NCBI RefSeq assembly: GCF_003350925.1
Contig: NZ_KZ857175.1
Location: forward strand, 62,001-126,000
From: Dyella tabacisoli
Lineage (GTDB): Bacteria > Pseudomonadota > Gammaproteobacteria > Xanthomonadales > Rhodanobacteraceae
DNA: 64,000 bases
Direction: 5' to 3'
Shown here: piece after piece, positions 46,869 through 59,005 of the stretch
Numbering within the stretch: position 1 is the first letter of the stretch
Layout of the letters: each line of letters starts with the position of its first letter
The notes under the pieces: model-generated
What the model saw: the letters and a program-made list of their open reading frames with translations, nothing else
Database searches by the model: none
Told to the model about the DNA's origin: nothing
Position numbers and translations under genes: made by a program

Positions 46869-47894
46869 CTAGCGCTGCGAATGCCCCGACTCGTCATATT
46901 CGCGATTCAGCAGGCCCGGCCGGATCAAATCGATAAAAGCCAATGCCTCCGCACTGAGGAATTTGCCCTTGCGGATCACCACGCCGTAGCTTCGCTGCGG
47001 GAAGTACTGCTTGAGGTTTCGGACGGCTAGACGGCTTCTATCCGCTTCGGTGATACAGATGCCGGTGACAATGGAAATGCCCAGGCCCATCGCCACGTAC
47101 TCCTTGATGACCTCCCAGCCGCCGACTTCGATGGCTACCTGATAAGGCACTTGGCGTTGCTGGAACACCAGATCCACCAGCCGATACGTGGATAACCGCT
47201 GCGGTGGCAGGATCAGGCCGTAGGGCGAGAGATCCTGCAGGGTCACCGAGGGTTTGCTCGCCAAGGGGTGATCGAGCGGCGTAATCAGCATCGGGTCGTA
47301 GTGATAAACCGGTGCCCAGGCAATGTCATTGGGTACGTCCAGCATCGAGCCGACAGCAAAGTCGGCTTCATCCGCGCGCAGCAGGGCCATGCCGTCCTTG
47401 CCGGTGACATTGGCCAGTTGCAATTGCACGGCGGGAAAACGTTCGCGGTACCGGCGCACCAGTTCGGGCAATAGGTATTGAATGGTGGAGCTGCCTGCGG
47501 CGATGGTCAGCCGGCCCGATTGCAGGCCTTTCACCTTGGCCTGGAAATCGCGGTCGAGGTTTTCCCAGCCCTCGACCAGTGGGCGCGCCATCTCATAAAG
47601 GATTTCGCCGGCATCGGTGAGATTGATGCGGCGCCGGTTGCGCTCCAGCAGCGGCATGCCCAGCTCACGCTCCAGCGCCTGCAATTGCAGGCTCACGCTG
47701 GGCTGAGACAGATACAGCGCCTCCGAGGCGCGGGTCAGCGTGCCCAGCTTTACGGTGTAGACGAAGGCGCGAAGCTGCTTCTGACGATTGCCTTTGTAGT
47801 AGTAACGCGGGCCGGGCTCGCCTTTGTCGCGCACTTTGGAGGGGCCACGACGCACTTTTTTTGGCTTAGTCAGCTTCTTGTCAGCGTCTTTCAT
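46869..47894 (-). CDS. LysR-family regulator, CysB-like, with basic N-terminal extension
   Basis: 341-residue LysR-type regulator. The winged helix-turn-helix is at about 40-97 (LRAFVYTVKLGTLTRASEAL, SQPSVSLQLQALERELG). The effector domain spans about 125-320, and its sequence resembles CysB-type LysR proteins. Before the helix-turn-helix it carries an unusual extension of about 36 residues rich in Lys/Arg/Asp. It is divergent from aceB, so it is a likely regulator of the glyoxylate shunt (inference). Confidence 0.9.
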   Translation of the reverse strand: MKDADKKLTKPKKVRRGPSKVRDKGEPGPRYYYKGNRQKQLRAFVYTVKLGTLTRASEALYLSQPSVSLQLQALERELGMPLLERNRRRINLTDAGEILYEMARPLVEGWENLDRDFQAKVKGLQSGRLTIAAGSSTIQYLLPELVRRYRERFPAVQLQLANVTGKDGMALLRADEADFAVGSMLDVPNDIAWAPVYHYDPMLITPLDHPLASKPSVTLQDLSPYGLILPPQRLSTYRLVDLVFQQRQVPYQVAIEVGGWEVIKEYVAMGLGISIVTGICITEADRSRLAVRNLKQYFPQRSYGVVIRKGKFLSAEALAFIDLIRPGLLNREYDESGHSQR

Positions 47895-47907
47895 GGCTTT
47901 AATCTCA

Positions 47908-47937
47908 ATACGTTAGCGTATTTATTGGCAATGCTAA
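47908..47937. promoter_or_regulatory. Dyads in the LysR-aceB spacer
   Basis: ATACG-TTAG-CGTAT (47908-47921) and the wider pair TTAGC (47913-47917)/GCTAA (47933-47937) lie in an A/T-rich stretch of the 122-base divergent spacer, where a LysR regulator would bind. TTGTCA (47961) with an 18-base spacer and TAGCTT (47985) is a weak candidate aceB promoter. Confidence 0.45.
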
Positions 47938-48016
47938 TACTAAAGATTAAAACATTTGCTTTGTCAAAGTCTGACTCCGTGCCCTAGCTTCACTCCATCA
48001 CAGCTCGGAGATCACC

Positions 48017-49615
<1,599 letters not shown>

Positions 49616-49628
49616 CCCTTTGCCTCGT

Positions 49629-49653
49629 GGAAGCGATTCCAGACGTCGCTTCC
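49629..49653 (+). other. Hairpin between aceB and aceA
   Basis: GGAAGCGA and TCGCTTCC form a perfect 8-bp stem around a 9-base loop in the 63-base gap. No T-run; probably an mRNA stability or processing element rather than a terminator. Confidence 0.5.
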
Positions 49654-49678
49654 AACCAACATCTCACGGAGCCACCCC

Positions 49679-50971
49679 ATGAAAACCGCTGAACAGCTCA
49701 CGCTCGATTGGAGCAACAACCCCCGTTGGACCGGCATCCAGCGCAACTACACCGCCACCGATGTGGTGCGCTTGCGCGGCACCGTTGCCGTAGAGCACTC
49801 ACTCGCCCGGCGTGGTGCCGAGCGGCTGTGGAAATCGCTGCACAGCGAAGACTTCGTCAACGCATTGGGCGCGCTCACCGGCAACCAGGCGATGCAGCAG
49901 GTCAAGGCCGGCTTGCAGGCGATCTATCTCAGTGGCTGGCAGGTGGCGGCCGATGCCAATGTGGCCGGCGAGATGTATCCCGACCAGTCTCTGTATCCGG
50001 CCAACTCGGTGCCGCTGGTGGTCAAGCGCATCAACAATACCTTGCTGCGCGCCGATCAACTGAATCATGCGGAAGGCAAGAACGATATCGATTGGCTGGT
50101 GCCGATCGTGGCCGATGCCGAGGCCGGTTTTGGCGGTGTATTGAATGCGTTCGAGCTGATGAAGGCGATGATCGAAGCCGGCGCGGCCGGCGTGCATTTC
50201 GAAGATCAACTGGCCTCGGTGAAGAAGTGCGGCCACATGGGCGGCAAGGTGCTGGTACCGACGCGCGAAGCGGTGGACAAATTGAACGCGGCACGGCTGG
50301 CGGCCGATGTCGCCGGCGTACCGACCTTGCTGGTCGCACGCACCGATGCCGATGCGGCCGACCTTATCACCTCGGATATTGACGACAACGACAAGCCCTT
50401 TCTTACCGGTGAGCGCACCGTTGAAGGCTTCTTCCGCGTGCGTCCCGGCCTGGATCAAGCCATCAGCCGTGGTCTGGCCTATGCCCCATTCGCCGACTTG
50501 ATCTGGTGCGAAACCAGCAAACCGAACCTGGAGGAGGCGCGCCGATTCGCCGAGGCGATTCATGCCCGATTCCCCGGCAAGCTGCTCGCCTATAACTGCT
50601 CGCCGAGCTTCAACTGGAAGAAGAACCTCGACGACGCCACCATCGCTACCTTCCAGAAAGAACTCGGTGCGATGGGCTACAAATTCCAGTTCATCACCCT
50701 GGCTGGCTTCCACAGCCTCAACTACGGCATGTTCGATCTGGCGCATGGCTATGCGCGCCGCCAGATGAGCGCCTTCGTTGAGTTACAGGAAAAGGAATTT
50801 GCCGCCGCCGACCGTGGCTTCACCGCAGTGAAGCATCAGCGCGAGGTGGGCACCGGTTACTTCGACCAGGTGACTCAGGCGATCCAGCAGGGTCAATCCT
50901 CGACGACCGCGTTGACCGGCTCGACCGAAGAAGCCCAGTTTCAGCAGACACGCCACGCCACCGCAGCTTGA
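49679..50971 (+). CDS. aceA: Isocitrate lyase
   Basis: 430-residue enzyme splitting isocitrate into succinate and glyoxylate. Catalytic loop [10 protein letters not shown] with Cys184; other family blocks are [34 protein letters not shown] and [13 protein letters not shown]. With aceB it allows growth on acetate or fatty acids. Confidence 0.98.
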   Translation: MKTAEQLTLDWSNNPRWTGIQRNYTATDVVRLRGTVAVEHSLARRGAERLWKSLHSEDFVNALGALTGNQAMQQVKAGLQAIYLSGWQVAADANVAGEMYPDQSLYPANSVPLVVKRINNTLLRADQLNHAEGKNDIDWLVPIVADAEAGFGGVLNAFELMKAMIEAGAAGVHFEDQLASVKKCGHMGGKVLVPTREAVDKLNAARLAADVAGVPTLLVARTDADAADLITSDIDDNDKPFLTGERTVEGFFRVRPGLDQAISRGLAYAPFADLIWCETSKPNLEEARRFAEAIHARFPGKLLAYNCSPSFNWKKNLDDATIATFQKELGAMGYKFQFITLAGFHSLNYGMFDLAHGYARRQMSAFVELQEKEFAAADRGFTAVKHQREVGTGYFDQVTQAIQQGQSSTTALTGSTEEAQFQQTRHATAA

Positions 50972-50985
50972 AATAAGGTGCCAGG

Positions 50986-51027
50986 CCCCGGTATCGGATG
51001 GGAGAGGGAGGGGAGCCGATACCGGGG
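50986..51027 (+). other. Strong hairpin with G-rich loop after aceA
   Basis: Perfect 12-bp stem CCCCGGTATCGG/CCGATACCGGGG (50986-50997, 51016-51027). The 18-base loop is almost pure purine with three G-runs. It lies 14 bases past the aceA stop, without a T-run. Confidence 0.65.
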
Positions 51028-51156
51028 TGGCGAGGGCTGAGCTCAATAGAGAACTAGCCGGTGCAGATAATAGACCTCCGTTAAGGGAAGTCAATACTGA
51101 CCAGTACAAAAATAACGATCAGCCACATTAGGTCAGCCCCATTAAGCTCAGCCGGG

Positions 51157-52656
51157 TTAAACCCGGCGATACTGCAGCGCCTCGGCTAAATGGGTGCGAT
51201 CCAGAATAGCCGCGCCGCCATCCAGATCGGCGATGGTGCGCGCCACGCGCAGTGTCCGGTGATAAGCCCGCGCCGAAAGGCCAAGCCGCTCCAGTGCGGT
51301 GTCGTACCAATGCCGTTCGGCCGGCCCCAGGGCACAATCACGCTCCAGTTCGCGTGTGCTGATTTCCGCGTTTGGCCGACCTGCCCGCATCAAGGCATGC
51401 TGCCGTGCCTTGATAACGCGCGCGCGGACGGTGGCGGAATCCTCGTCGTGAGCACTACGCGGCGCACCTAGCTCCGATAGCGGCACGCGCGGCACCTCCA
51501 CGCTCAGGTCGATGCGATCCAACAGCGGGCCCGAGATGCGCGAGCGGTAGCGTTGACGTTGGTCGGGCGTGCACTGACAACGTTCGCGCGGATCGCCGGC
51601 ATAGCCGCAAGGGCAAGGATTCATGGCAGCAATAAGCTGGAATTGCGCCGGAAAGGTGGCTTGCCGCGCCGCTCGCGAAATGACGATACGGCCCGACTCC
51701 AACGGCTCGCGCAACACATCCAGTACATGCCGGCTGTGCTCGGGTAGCTCGTCCAGAAACAGCACCCCGTTATGCGCCAGCGATATCTCGCCGGGGCGCG
51801 GGTCCGAGCCACCGCCGACCAGGGCCATTGCCGAGGCCGTGTGATGAGGCGCGCGAAAGGGCCGTCGCCGCCAATGCTGCAGATCAACCGGCTGGCCTGT
51901 CACCGACAAAACCGCGCAGGTTTCCAGCGCCTCTGATTCGGTCAACGGCGGCAGGATGCCGGGCAGGCGTTCGGCCAGCATGGTCTTGCCGGTACCCGGC
52001 GGCCCCACCAGCAGCAGATGGTGACCACCGGTTGCGGTGATCTCCAATGCGCGCCGTGCCTGCAACTGGCCGCGCACATCGATCAAATCCGGCCCGTGGT
52101 AGGCCTCTGGGAGCGACTTGGAACTAGCCGGCGACGATAACTCTTGCGCGCCGCGTAGCCAGCCGCAAACCTCGGCAAGCGTGTCGGCCACACGTACATC
52201 GACATCCGAGATCAAGGCGGCTTCGGCGGCGTTGGCGCGTGGCACCACCACCCGCCGTCCACGCGCGCGAGCGCGCAACAGCGCCGGAAGTACGCCGGAC
52301 ACCCCGCGCAATGCGCCGGAAAGAGCCAGTTCGCCGAGAAATTCACAATCATCGAGCTTGTTGCGGGGCACCTGGCCGCCTGCCGCGAGTATGCCCAGCG
52401 CAATCGCCAGATCGAAACGACCGCCGTCCTTGGGTAGCTCCGCCGGCGCCAGGTTCACCGTAACTCGGCGATTGGGATATTCGAAGGCGCTGTTTTGAAT
52501 CGCCACCCGCACTCGATCACGCGCTTCGCGGACGGCCGCCTCGGGTAAGCCAACGATATGGGTGCCCGGCAAGCCGCCGGAAAGATGCACCTCGACCATC
52601 ACTTGCGGGGCGGCCACTCCTTCTTGCGCGCGGCTTAGGGTGACAGCCAGGCTCAT
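51157..52656 (-). CDS. comM: ComM/YifB-family branch-migration helicase
   Basis: 499-residue AAA+ protein with an N-terminal Lon-like S5 domain, a Mg-chelatase-type AAA core (Walker A GPPGTGKTML; Walker B GVLFLDELPE) and a C-terminal Mg-chelatase domain. ComM is a hexameric helicase that extends branch migration during natural transformation. Full length. With dprA it suggests competence in this organism. Confidence 0.94.
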   Translation of the reverse strand: MSLAVTLSRAQEGVAAPQVMVEVHLSGGLPGTHIVGLPEAAVREARDRVRVAIQNSAFEYPNRRVTVNLAPAELPKDGGRFDLAIALGILAAGGQVPRNKLDDCEFLGELALSGALRGVSGVLPALLRARARGRRVVVPRANAAEAALISDVDVRVADTLAEVCGWLRGAQELSSPASSKSLPEAYHGPDLIDVRGQLQARRALEITATGGHHLLLVGPPGTGKTMLAERLPGILPPLTESEALETCAVLSVTGQPVDLQHWRRRPFRAPHHTASAMALVGGGSDPRPGEISLAHNGVLFLDELPEHSRHVLDVLREPLESGRIVISRAARQATFPAQFQLIAAMNPCPCGYAGDPRERCQCTPDQRQRYRSRISGPLLDRIDLSVEVPRVPLSELGAPRSAHDEDSATVRARVIKARQHALMRAGRPNAEISTRELERDCALGPAERHWYDTALERLGLSARAYHRTLRVARTIADLDGGAAILDRTHLAEALQYRRV

Positions 52657-52741
52657 AACGGGCTGCGCGAGTCGTGGATCTGGTCGCGGGCCTGCTTAAG
52701 CATCTGGCGACTCCATGTCAGTGGCACAGTCAGTGGCACGC

Positions 52742-52802
52742 AAAAAAACAGCCGCCCCCCGATTGTTCTCGGGGTGTGAGGGTGACAAATCAGGGGGCGG
52801 CT
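52742..52802 (-). terminator. Rho-independent terminator of ubiK
   Basis: On the minus strand AGCCGCCCCC pairs with GGGGGCGGCT across a 33-base loop that has its own partial pairing, and ends in G followed by seven T. It separates ubiK from comM. Confidence 0.85.
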
Positions 52803-52821
52803 CCCGGGTCGCGGGCTAGTG

Positions 52822-53079
52822 CTAAGCCCTGCCAGGGGTAGCACCAGCCTCAAGTTCTGCGATACGTCGTTCTAGTTCTTCTACTTTGGCGCGGGTGCGT
52901 GCAAGTAGTTGACTTTGAACGTCGAATTCTTCGCGCGTGACTAGGTCAAGGCGGCGCAATCCTTGTGCCAGTACATCGTGAAAGTTGGTTCGCAAATCCT
53001 GTTGTGCTTGAGCCAGCCCTGGCGGAACCAACGAAACCAGCCGTTGGGCAAGTTGATCGATATTCTGTCTATCCATCAT
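52822..53079 (-). CDS. ubiK: Ubiquinone accessory factor UbiK
   Basis: 85-residue YqiC/BMFP-domain protein: an N-terminal amphipathic helix (IDQLAQRLVSLVPPGL) and a C-terminal trimeric coiled coil (LARTRAKVEELERRIAELE). It partners UbiJ in aerobic ubiquinone synthesis. ATG 53079 is preferred, with AGGTG six bases upstream; ATG 53076 is next to it. Confidence 0.9.
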   Translation of the reverse strand: MMDRQNIDQLAQRLVSLVPPGLAQAQQDLRTNFHDVLAQGLRRLDLVTREEFDVQSQLLARTRAKVEELERRIAELEAGATPGRA

Positions 53080-53157
53080 GGATAGCACCTCGAGCTTGTC
53101 GAATAGAAGTTTAGGTGAGTGTCAAAACACACCGCCATCAGGTTTCTCCGCTAAAAG

Positions 53158-53664
<507 letters not shown>

Positions 53665-53700
53665 TTCCGAGCTGCCGTCCCAGGTTTGCGCCGCCCAGCC

Positions 53701-54234
53701 TCAGGTCGCGTCCGGCAGTAGCTGTGCGCGCTCGAAACGGCGGTGATGAATCATCAGGCCGGCGTAGTAGACGACGTAATAGCCAATCATCAAGCCGAAT
53801 ACGAGCAGGGTCAGCGGGCTATTGCCGAACGGCGGCGCCGATGACGCGGCGGCAGAGTCCTGCATTTGCGGCAAGGTCACCAGGAAGCGCCAGGCCAGGC
53901 GGCTGACCAGTAATACCGTCAGTGCACCGCCAATCCACGGGTTGGGAATATACGCATCGGCACCGTTGGCATCGCGCTCGAAGCGGGTCAGGCGCACGCC
54001 GGCGAATCCCAAGACCGAGCCGGCCAGCACGCCGCCGAGCAACCCCTCCAGCAGGCGTATGTCCTGTAAGCCGGCCAGGCCGCTCAAGCCGCCGAGTACG
54101 CTCAGAATGACGATGCGCGCGATCATCCGCTTGCGCCGAATCGGCTGTGGACCGAAATGGCTGCGCACGCGGCGCCAGATAGCGAAAGCCATCAGCGGAA
54201 TCATCATGGCAGGCACAAGCAGATGGGGTGTCAT
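53701..54234 (-). CDS. Integral membrane protein of unknown function
   Basis: 177 residues with about four or five hydrophobic helices (LLVPAMMIPLMAFAIW, IARIVILSVLGGLSGLAG, WIGGALTVLLVSRLAW, LLVFGLMIGYYVVYYAGLM). The first cytoplasmic loop is basic. It resembles CcdC-like or DUF1453-type membrane proteins, but I cannot be sure. No partner is obvious. Confidence 0.6.
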   Translation of the reverse strand: MTPHLLVPAMMIPLMAFAIWRRVRSHFGPQPIRRKRMIARIVILSVLGGLSGLAGLQDIRLLEGLLGGVLAGSVLGFAGVRLTRFERDANGADAYIPNPWIGGALTVLLVSRLAWRFLVTLPQMQDSAAASSAPPFGNSPLTLLVFGLMIGYYVVYYAGLMIHHRRFERAQLLPDAT

Positions 54235-54352
54235 GAGCTAACTCGCATCGGTGAAGGTAGGTGCAGGCTAGCTGCACGCCGGGGACATAACGATTGACGC
54301 AGTAAAGCCGTTGCGGTTGACAATCGTCATCCGCAACAGCGCAACAAAGGGC

Positions 54353-55096
54353 TTACTTCGCCTTGCCCTGGTTGGCCACGGCGGCCATCTTGGCCTCGAT
54401 CGCGGCGGCATCGCCCAGGTAGTAGCGGCGCAGCGGCTTGAGTTCGGCGTCAAACTCATAAACCAAGGGCACGCCGTTGGGGATATTTAGCTCAACGATG
54501 TCGTCATCGGAAATGCCGTCCAGATACTTCACCAGCGCGCGCAGCGAATTGCCGTGAGCAGCCACCACCACGCGCTGACCCGTGCGTATCGCCGGCGCCA
54601 GCAGCTCGTGCCAATACGTCATGACGCGGGCTACGGTGTCTTTCAGGCACTCGGTGTCGGGGATGTCTTTGGGGTCCAGCGTGGCATAGCGCGGGTCATG
54701 CACCGATTCGTTGGTGGCGCGATCGAGCGGCGGCGGCGGAATGTCGTAGCTGCGGCGCCATACCTTGACCTGGTCGTCGCCGTACTTGGCGGCGGTCTCG
54801 GCTTTATTGAGGCCGGTAAGCGCGCCGTAATGGCGCTCGTTGAGGCGCCAGTCGGTGAGCACGGGAATCCACATCAGATCCATCGTGTCCTGCACATGCC
54901 ACAAGGTGCGCACGGCGCGCTTGAGCAGGGACGTATGCGCGACATCAAAGCTGTAGCCCGCCTCTTGCAGCAGACGCCCGGCTTCCTGCGCTTCGGCGAT
55001 GCCCTGGGCGGTGAGGTCGACGTCGGCCCAGCCGCTAAAGCGGTTGTCCAGGTTCCATTGGGATTGGCCGTGACGGATCAGTACGAGCTTATGCAT
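54353..55096 (-). CDS. gpmA: 2,3-bisphosphoglycerate-dependent phosphoglycerate mutase
   Basis: 247-residue glycolytic mutase of the histidine phosphatase superfamily. [10 protein letters not shown] carries the phosphorylated His; [12 protein letters not shown] and [16 protein letters not shown] carry the other active-site groups. Full length dPGM. Confidence 0.97.
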   Translation of the reverse strand: MHKLVLIRHGQSQWNLDNRFSGWADVDLTAQGIAEAQEAGRLLQEAGYSFDVAHTSLLKRAVRTLWHVQDTMDLMWIPVLTDWRLNERHYGALTGLNKAETAAKYGDDQVKVWRRSYDIPPPPLDRATNESVHDPRYATLDPKDIPDTECLKDTVARVMTYWHELLAPAIRTGQRVVVAAHGNSLRALVKYLDGISDDDIVELNIPNGVPLVYEFDAELKPLRRYYLGDAAAIEAKMAAVANQGKAK

Positions 55097-55238
55097 GGCG
55101 GTGGTCTAGGTGCGCTAAAACCTGGGATGGTGAAGCGCTGATGAGAGCCCGTCAAATCGACCCTGCCGAAGGTCATGCTAAACCCGCTGTTGATTGGAGG
55201 CATCCTACTGACCACACAACATCGGTATGGAGTTCGTT

Positions 55239-55898
55239 ATGCGTCGCACCCTGCTTGTTCTTGCCCTCATTCCGGTTCTGGCACTATCCCTGACGGCAGC
55301 CGCCCATAGCGATAACGACATCGACAAAGTCAACGGCGCGGTACGCGTCGAGGCCGGTCAGCAGGCCGGCGATGTCAGCACCGTCAACGGCGGCGTGCAC
55401 ATCGCCGATGGTGCCGGCGTGCAAAAGGCCAGCACCGTGAACGGTTCGGTGGAGCTGGGCGACAAGGTGCAGGCCCGTGAGATCGGCACCGTCAATGGCG
55501 CGATCACCATAGGTTCGAGCAGTCATGTCAGCGGTACGGTCGAAGCCGTCAACGGCAGCATCCGCTTGGGCAAGAATGCCGATGTCACCGGCAAGACCAG
55601 CAACGTCAATGGCATCATCAGCCTGGATGGCGCGCATATCGGCGGCGGTATCGAGACCGTCAGCGGCGACATCATGGTGGGCGCCAACTCGCGGGTCGAA
55701 GGGGGCATCCTGGTCGATAAGCCCGGTGGCTGGTTCAATTCCAATAGCCGCAAGCCACACGTGGTGATTGGCCCGCATGCGGTGGTGCAGGGACCGCTGG
55801 AGTTTCGTCGCGACGTGGTGCTCGACGTCAGCAGCACGGCGCAGATCGGCCCGGTAAAGGGCGCTACGCCGGTGCCGTTCAGCGGCGATCAGCCCTGA
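55239..55898 (+). CDS. Exported bactofilin-like beta-helix protein
   Basis: 219 residues with signal peptide MRRTLLVLALIPVLALSLTAAAHS. The mature chain is a run of about seven 17-20-residue repeats of the form STVNGxVxIGxxAxV (for example DVSTVNGGVHIADGAGV and EIGTVNGAITIGSSSHV). It predicts a right-handed beta-helix similar to bactofilins but outside the cytoplasm. ATG 55239 with GGAG upstream is favoured over ATG 55227. Function unknown. Confidence 0.75.
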   Translation: MRRTLLVLALIPVLALSLTAAAHSDNDIDKVNGAVRVEAGQQAGDVSTVNGGVHIADGAGVQKASTVNGSVELGDKVQAREIGTVNGAITIGSSSHVSGTVEAVNGSIRLGKNADVTGKTSNVNGIISLDGAHIGGGIETVSGDIMVGANSRVEGGILVDKPGGWFNSNSRKPHVVIGPHAVVQGPLEFRRDVVLDVSSTAQIGPVKGATPVPFSGDQP

Positions 55899-55907
55899 GT
55901 TGGCAAA

Positions 55908-55938
55908 GCCCCCGACTCGCGTGAGCGGGTCAGGGGGC
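55908..55938. terminator. Hairpin between the bactofilin-like gene and hemF
   Basis: GCCCCC-GAC and GTC-A-GGGGGC pair across about 12 bases between two convergent stops. There is no T-run, so it is at best a weak bidirectional terminator. Confidence 0.5.
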
Positions 55939-55951
55939 AAAGAGCCTGGCG

Positions 55952-56860
<909 letters not shown>

Positions 56861-57038
56861 TCATCCTCGATTTAATACTTATTGCTGACGCTTGGCATGT
56901 TGTTGACGCGCTACTTAACGCGGTGAGCTTAGCAAGCCTTGGGGCGGCGCCGGTGCGGCGAGGCGTCGCGCAGGTTTGACAGGCCCGACTAGGCAAGCCA
57001 GCAGCCGCTCGCTAGGCTCGCACTATGGCTGTCACTAA

Positions 57039-57854
57039 ATGGTCACTATCGCTTATTCGCTTAAACCCCACCGTACCTACCGAGAATTCGACTTGAATGC
57101 TCCCCAAGCACGTTGGTGCGTATTAATTCCCTGCCTCAATGAGGAGGCAGCTATCCAGGGTGTGGTGGAATCGGTGCTGGCGCTGGGTGCGTCGATCATC
57201 GTGATTGACGACGGTTCAGATGACCGCACGCCGGAGATCGTCGGCGCATTGCCGGTGACCTTGCTGCGTCACCCGCAACGCTGCGGCAAGGGCGAGGCTC
57301 TGCGCAACGGTTTCCGCGAAGCGCTGCGGCAAGGCTTCGATGCGGTGCTAACGATGGACGGCGACGGCCAGCATCTGGCGGCCGATGTGCCGCGCATCGT
57401 CGAGGCGGCTCGGTGTTATCCCGGTCACATCGTCATCGGTGCGCGCTTGCTTGACCGTACGCAGCAGCCGAAAGGCCGCCGCCGCGCCAATGCGGTGGCC
57501 GACTGGGGTATTTCCGTGGCCTGCGCCCAGCCCGTAGCAGACACCCAGAGCGGCCAGCGCTGGTATCCGCGTGCCGCATTGGATCTGGTGGAGCTGCCGG
57601 CGGAGAACTTCGTGTTCGAGGCGGCGATCCTGATCGCAGCGTCGCGCGAAAAAGGTCTTGGCGTGGTCTCGGTACCGATTGCCTCGCGCTATGAGGGCGA
57701 ATTTCGCCATAGCCACTTCAGCCCGGTGCGTGATGTCAGTCGCATCACGATATATACCGTTGGTCGAGCCATTCACTACGGCAATTTCTGGGCTAGTTAT
57801 CGGCGCTCTCGCACGGCGCCGCTGATTTTTGGAGATGACGCGACAAGTTCGTGA
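57039..57854 (+). CDS. DPM1-like GT2 glycosyltransferase of the polyene cluster
   Basis: 271-residue GT2 with dolichyl-phosphate-mannose-synthase-like core: CVLIPCLNEEAAI, IVIDDGSDDRTPEIV and LTMDGDGQHLAAD. Soluble, with no C-terminal membrane domain. Aryl-polyene/xanthomonadin clusters commonly carry a GT2 like this. ATG 57039 is taken as start; a TTG 18 codons later (LNAPQARWCV) is another option. Convergent with the minus-strand pigment genes. Confidence 0.8.
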   Translation: MVTIAYSLKPHRTYREFDLNAPQARWCVLIPCLNEEAAIQGVVESVLALGASIIVIDDGSDDRTPEIVGALPVTLLRHPQRCGKGEALRNGFREALRQGFDAVLTMDGDGQHLAADVPRIVEAARCYPGHIVIGARLLDRTQQPKGRRRANAVADWGISVACAQPVADTQSGQRWYPRAALDLVELPAENFVFEAAILIAASREKGLGVVSVPIASRYEGEFRHSHFSPVRDVSRITIYTVGRAIHYGNFWASYRRSRTAPLIFGDDATSS

Positions 57855-57912
57855 GCCTTGCCTTGCGAGCAGCCTGATTAGCGTTGAGTCTGAATAGTTC
57901 ACCTCCTCTCAA

Positions 57913-57936
57913 CCTCCCCCTACAAGTAGGGGGAGG
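57913..57936. repeat. CCTCCCC-type hairpin in the polyene cluster
   Basis: CCTCCCCCTAC-AA-GTAGGGGGAGG, an 11-bp perfect stem preceded by CCTCCTCTCAA, between convergent genes. Shares CCTCCCCCT with the element at 46817. Confidence 0.7.
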
Positions 57937-57963
57937 AGTCAAAGGCTCGTCTTGTTTGTTGAA

Positions 57964-58470
57964 TTATTCGAGGTCGCCCAATTTGGCGTCCATTTTCGGT
58001 GCCGCCAGCCACTTGGCGATGTCTTCGCCCAGTTCATTGGACGTACGCTCAAGCACCCCGCAGTTACCTTTGAATTCACCAAAGACGCCACCCATCGACG
58101 TGCGGCGGCCCTTGAAGTTGCCTACCAGTTGACCGTCTTGGTACAGCTTGCCCTTCACCGACATGGCTTTGTGATGCCCGGTGAACGAATTGCCATCGGC
58201 CACCGCACTGGTGATTTCCATGACCAGCACCCGGCCGGCATGGTCGCTGGCGACCTCGGCGGCGAATTCGGTCTTGATGCCTGTGTCACGGCCGTACTTG
58301 GCAATGGAATCAGGCAGCTTCTCTTCCAGCTTGCATTCGCGTTTGACGGCGCCTGGAATATCGGCATCTTCATTGAAAGGCACTGGGCGCTGGATCAGCA
58401 CCACGTTATCGGCATGGGCCGACTGCCAAAAACCAAGCATCATGATGGATGCAAACAACAACTTATGCAT
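57964..58470 (-). CDS. Secreted protein of unknown function
   Basis: 168 residues with a signal peptide (MHKLLFASIMMLGFWQSAHA). The mature chain has two cysteines (RECKLEE, KGNCGVLER) that may form a disulfide, and a central VLVMEITSAVADGNSFTGHHK. No family recognised. It is the last gene of the minus-strand pigment unit, 81 bases after the dehydratase, and has its own good Shine-Dalgarno (AAGGGG), so co-function is uncertain. Confidence 0.65.
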   Translation of the reverse strand: MHKLLFASIMMLGFWQSAHADNVVLIQRPVPFNEDADIPGAVKRECKLEEKLPDSIAKYGRDTGIKTEFAAEVASDHAGRVLVMEITSAVADGNSFTGHHKAMSVKGKLYQDGQLVGNFKGRRTSMGGVFGEFKGNCGVLERTSNELGEDIAKWLAAPKMDAKLGDLE

Positions 58471-58551
58471 GTTTTCCCCTTCCCTTTCCTTGATGGAATG
58501 ACGGAGTCCTTGCGACTCGCGGAGGCGAGTATGCCGTAAACCGGCGACGAA

Positions 58552-58998
58552 TCAGAGAGTGCTGTCGATGCGTGAATGCATCGCCGCGGTCCGCCCATGA
58601 GCCAGCAGGCGGCCGTCATGTTCGACCCGGAATGCGTATTGCGAACCGCTGTCGTCGCTGTAGAGACATTCGGTATAGATGTCTAAATGACCGCCAAGCG
58701 CATCTATGTATTCTTCGGTCAGGGTAACGTCGCGCAAGCTGACCAATTGGCCATGACGCACGGTTTCTATCCCTTGCGACCGTGCCAGCAGCGCGCCGTG
58801 CACGGCCATGGCCTGTGCGCCGTACTCGGCCAGATGCAGCGCATGCAAACCGTGTTCGCCACGCAATGGATGATCGGCATGCATGTGGTTGGCGCTGATT
58901 GCGTGGATCGTCGTTTTATCCCAGCTCACGACGGCATCGAGCAGGCACATGGTGCCGGCATGCGGAATCAAATGTGCCCAATCGGTCTTGTCGAGCAT
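58552..58998 (-). CDS. Hot-dog 3-hydroxyacyl-ACP dehydratase, ApeP-type
   Basis: 148-residue hot-dog-fold protein. The N-terminal LIPHAGTMCLLDAV matches the ApeP branch of polyene-cluster dehydratases. It would act with the ApeI-type protein encoded at 59974 to form the conjugated chain. Eight bases separate it from the upstream acyltransferase, so the genes are co-transcribed. Confidence 0.8.
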   Translation of the reverse strand: MLDKTDWAHLIPHAGTMCLLDAVVSWDKTTIHAISANHMHADHPLRGEHGLHALHLAEYGAQAMAVHGALLARSQGIETVRHGQLVSLRDVTLTEEYIDALGGHLDIYTECLYSDDSGSQYAFRVEHDGRLLAHGRTAAMHSRIDSTL

Positions 58999-59005
58999 GG
59001 GATTC

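Noticed and set aside
51121-51156. Approximate 15-bp repeats of GGCTGA type after comM
   Set aside because: Only two and a half diverged copies; too weak to call a repeat family.
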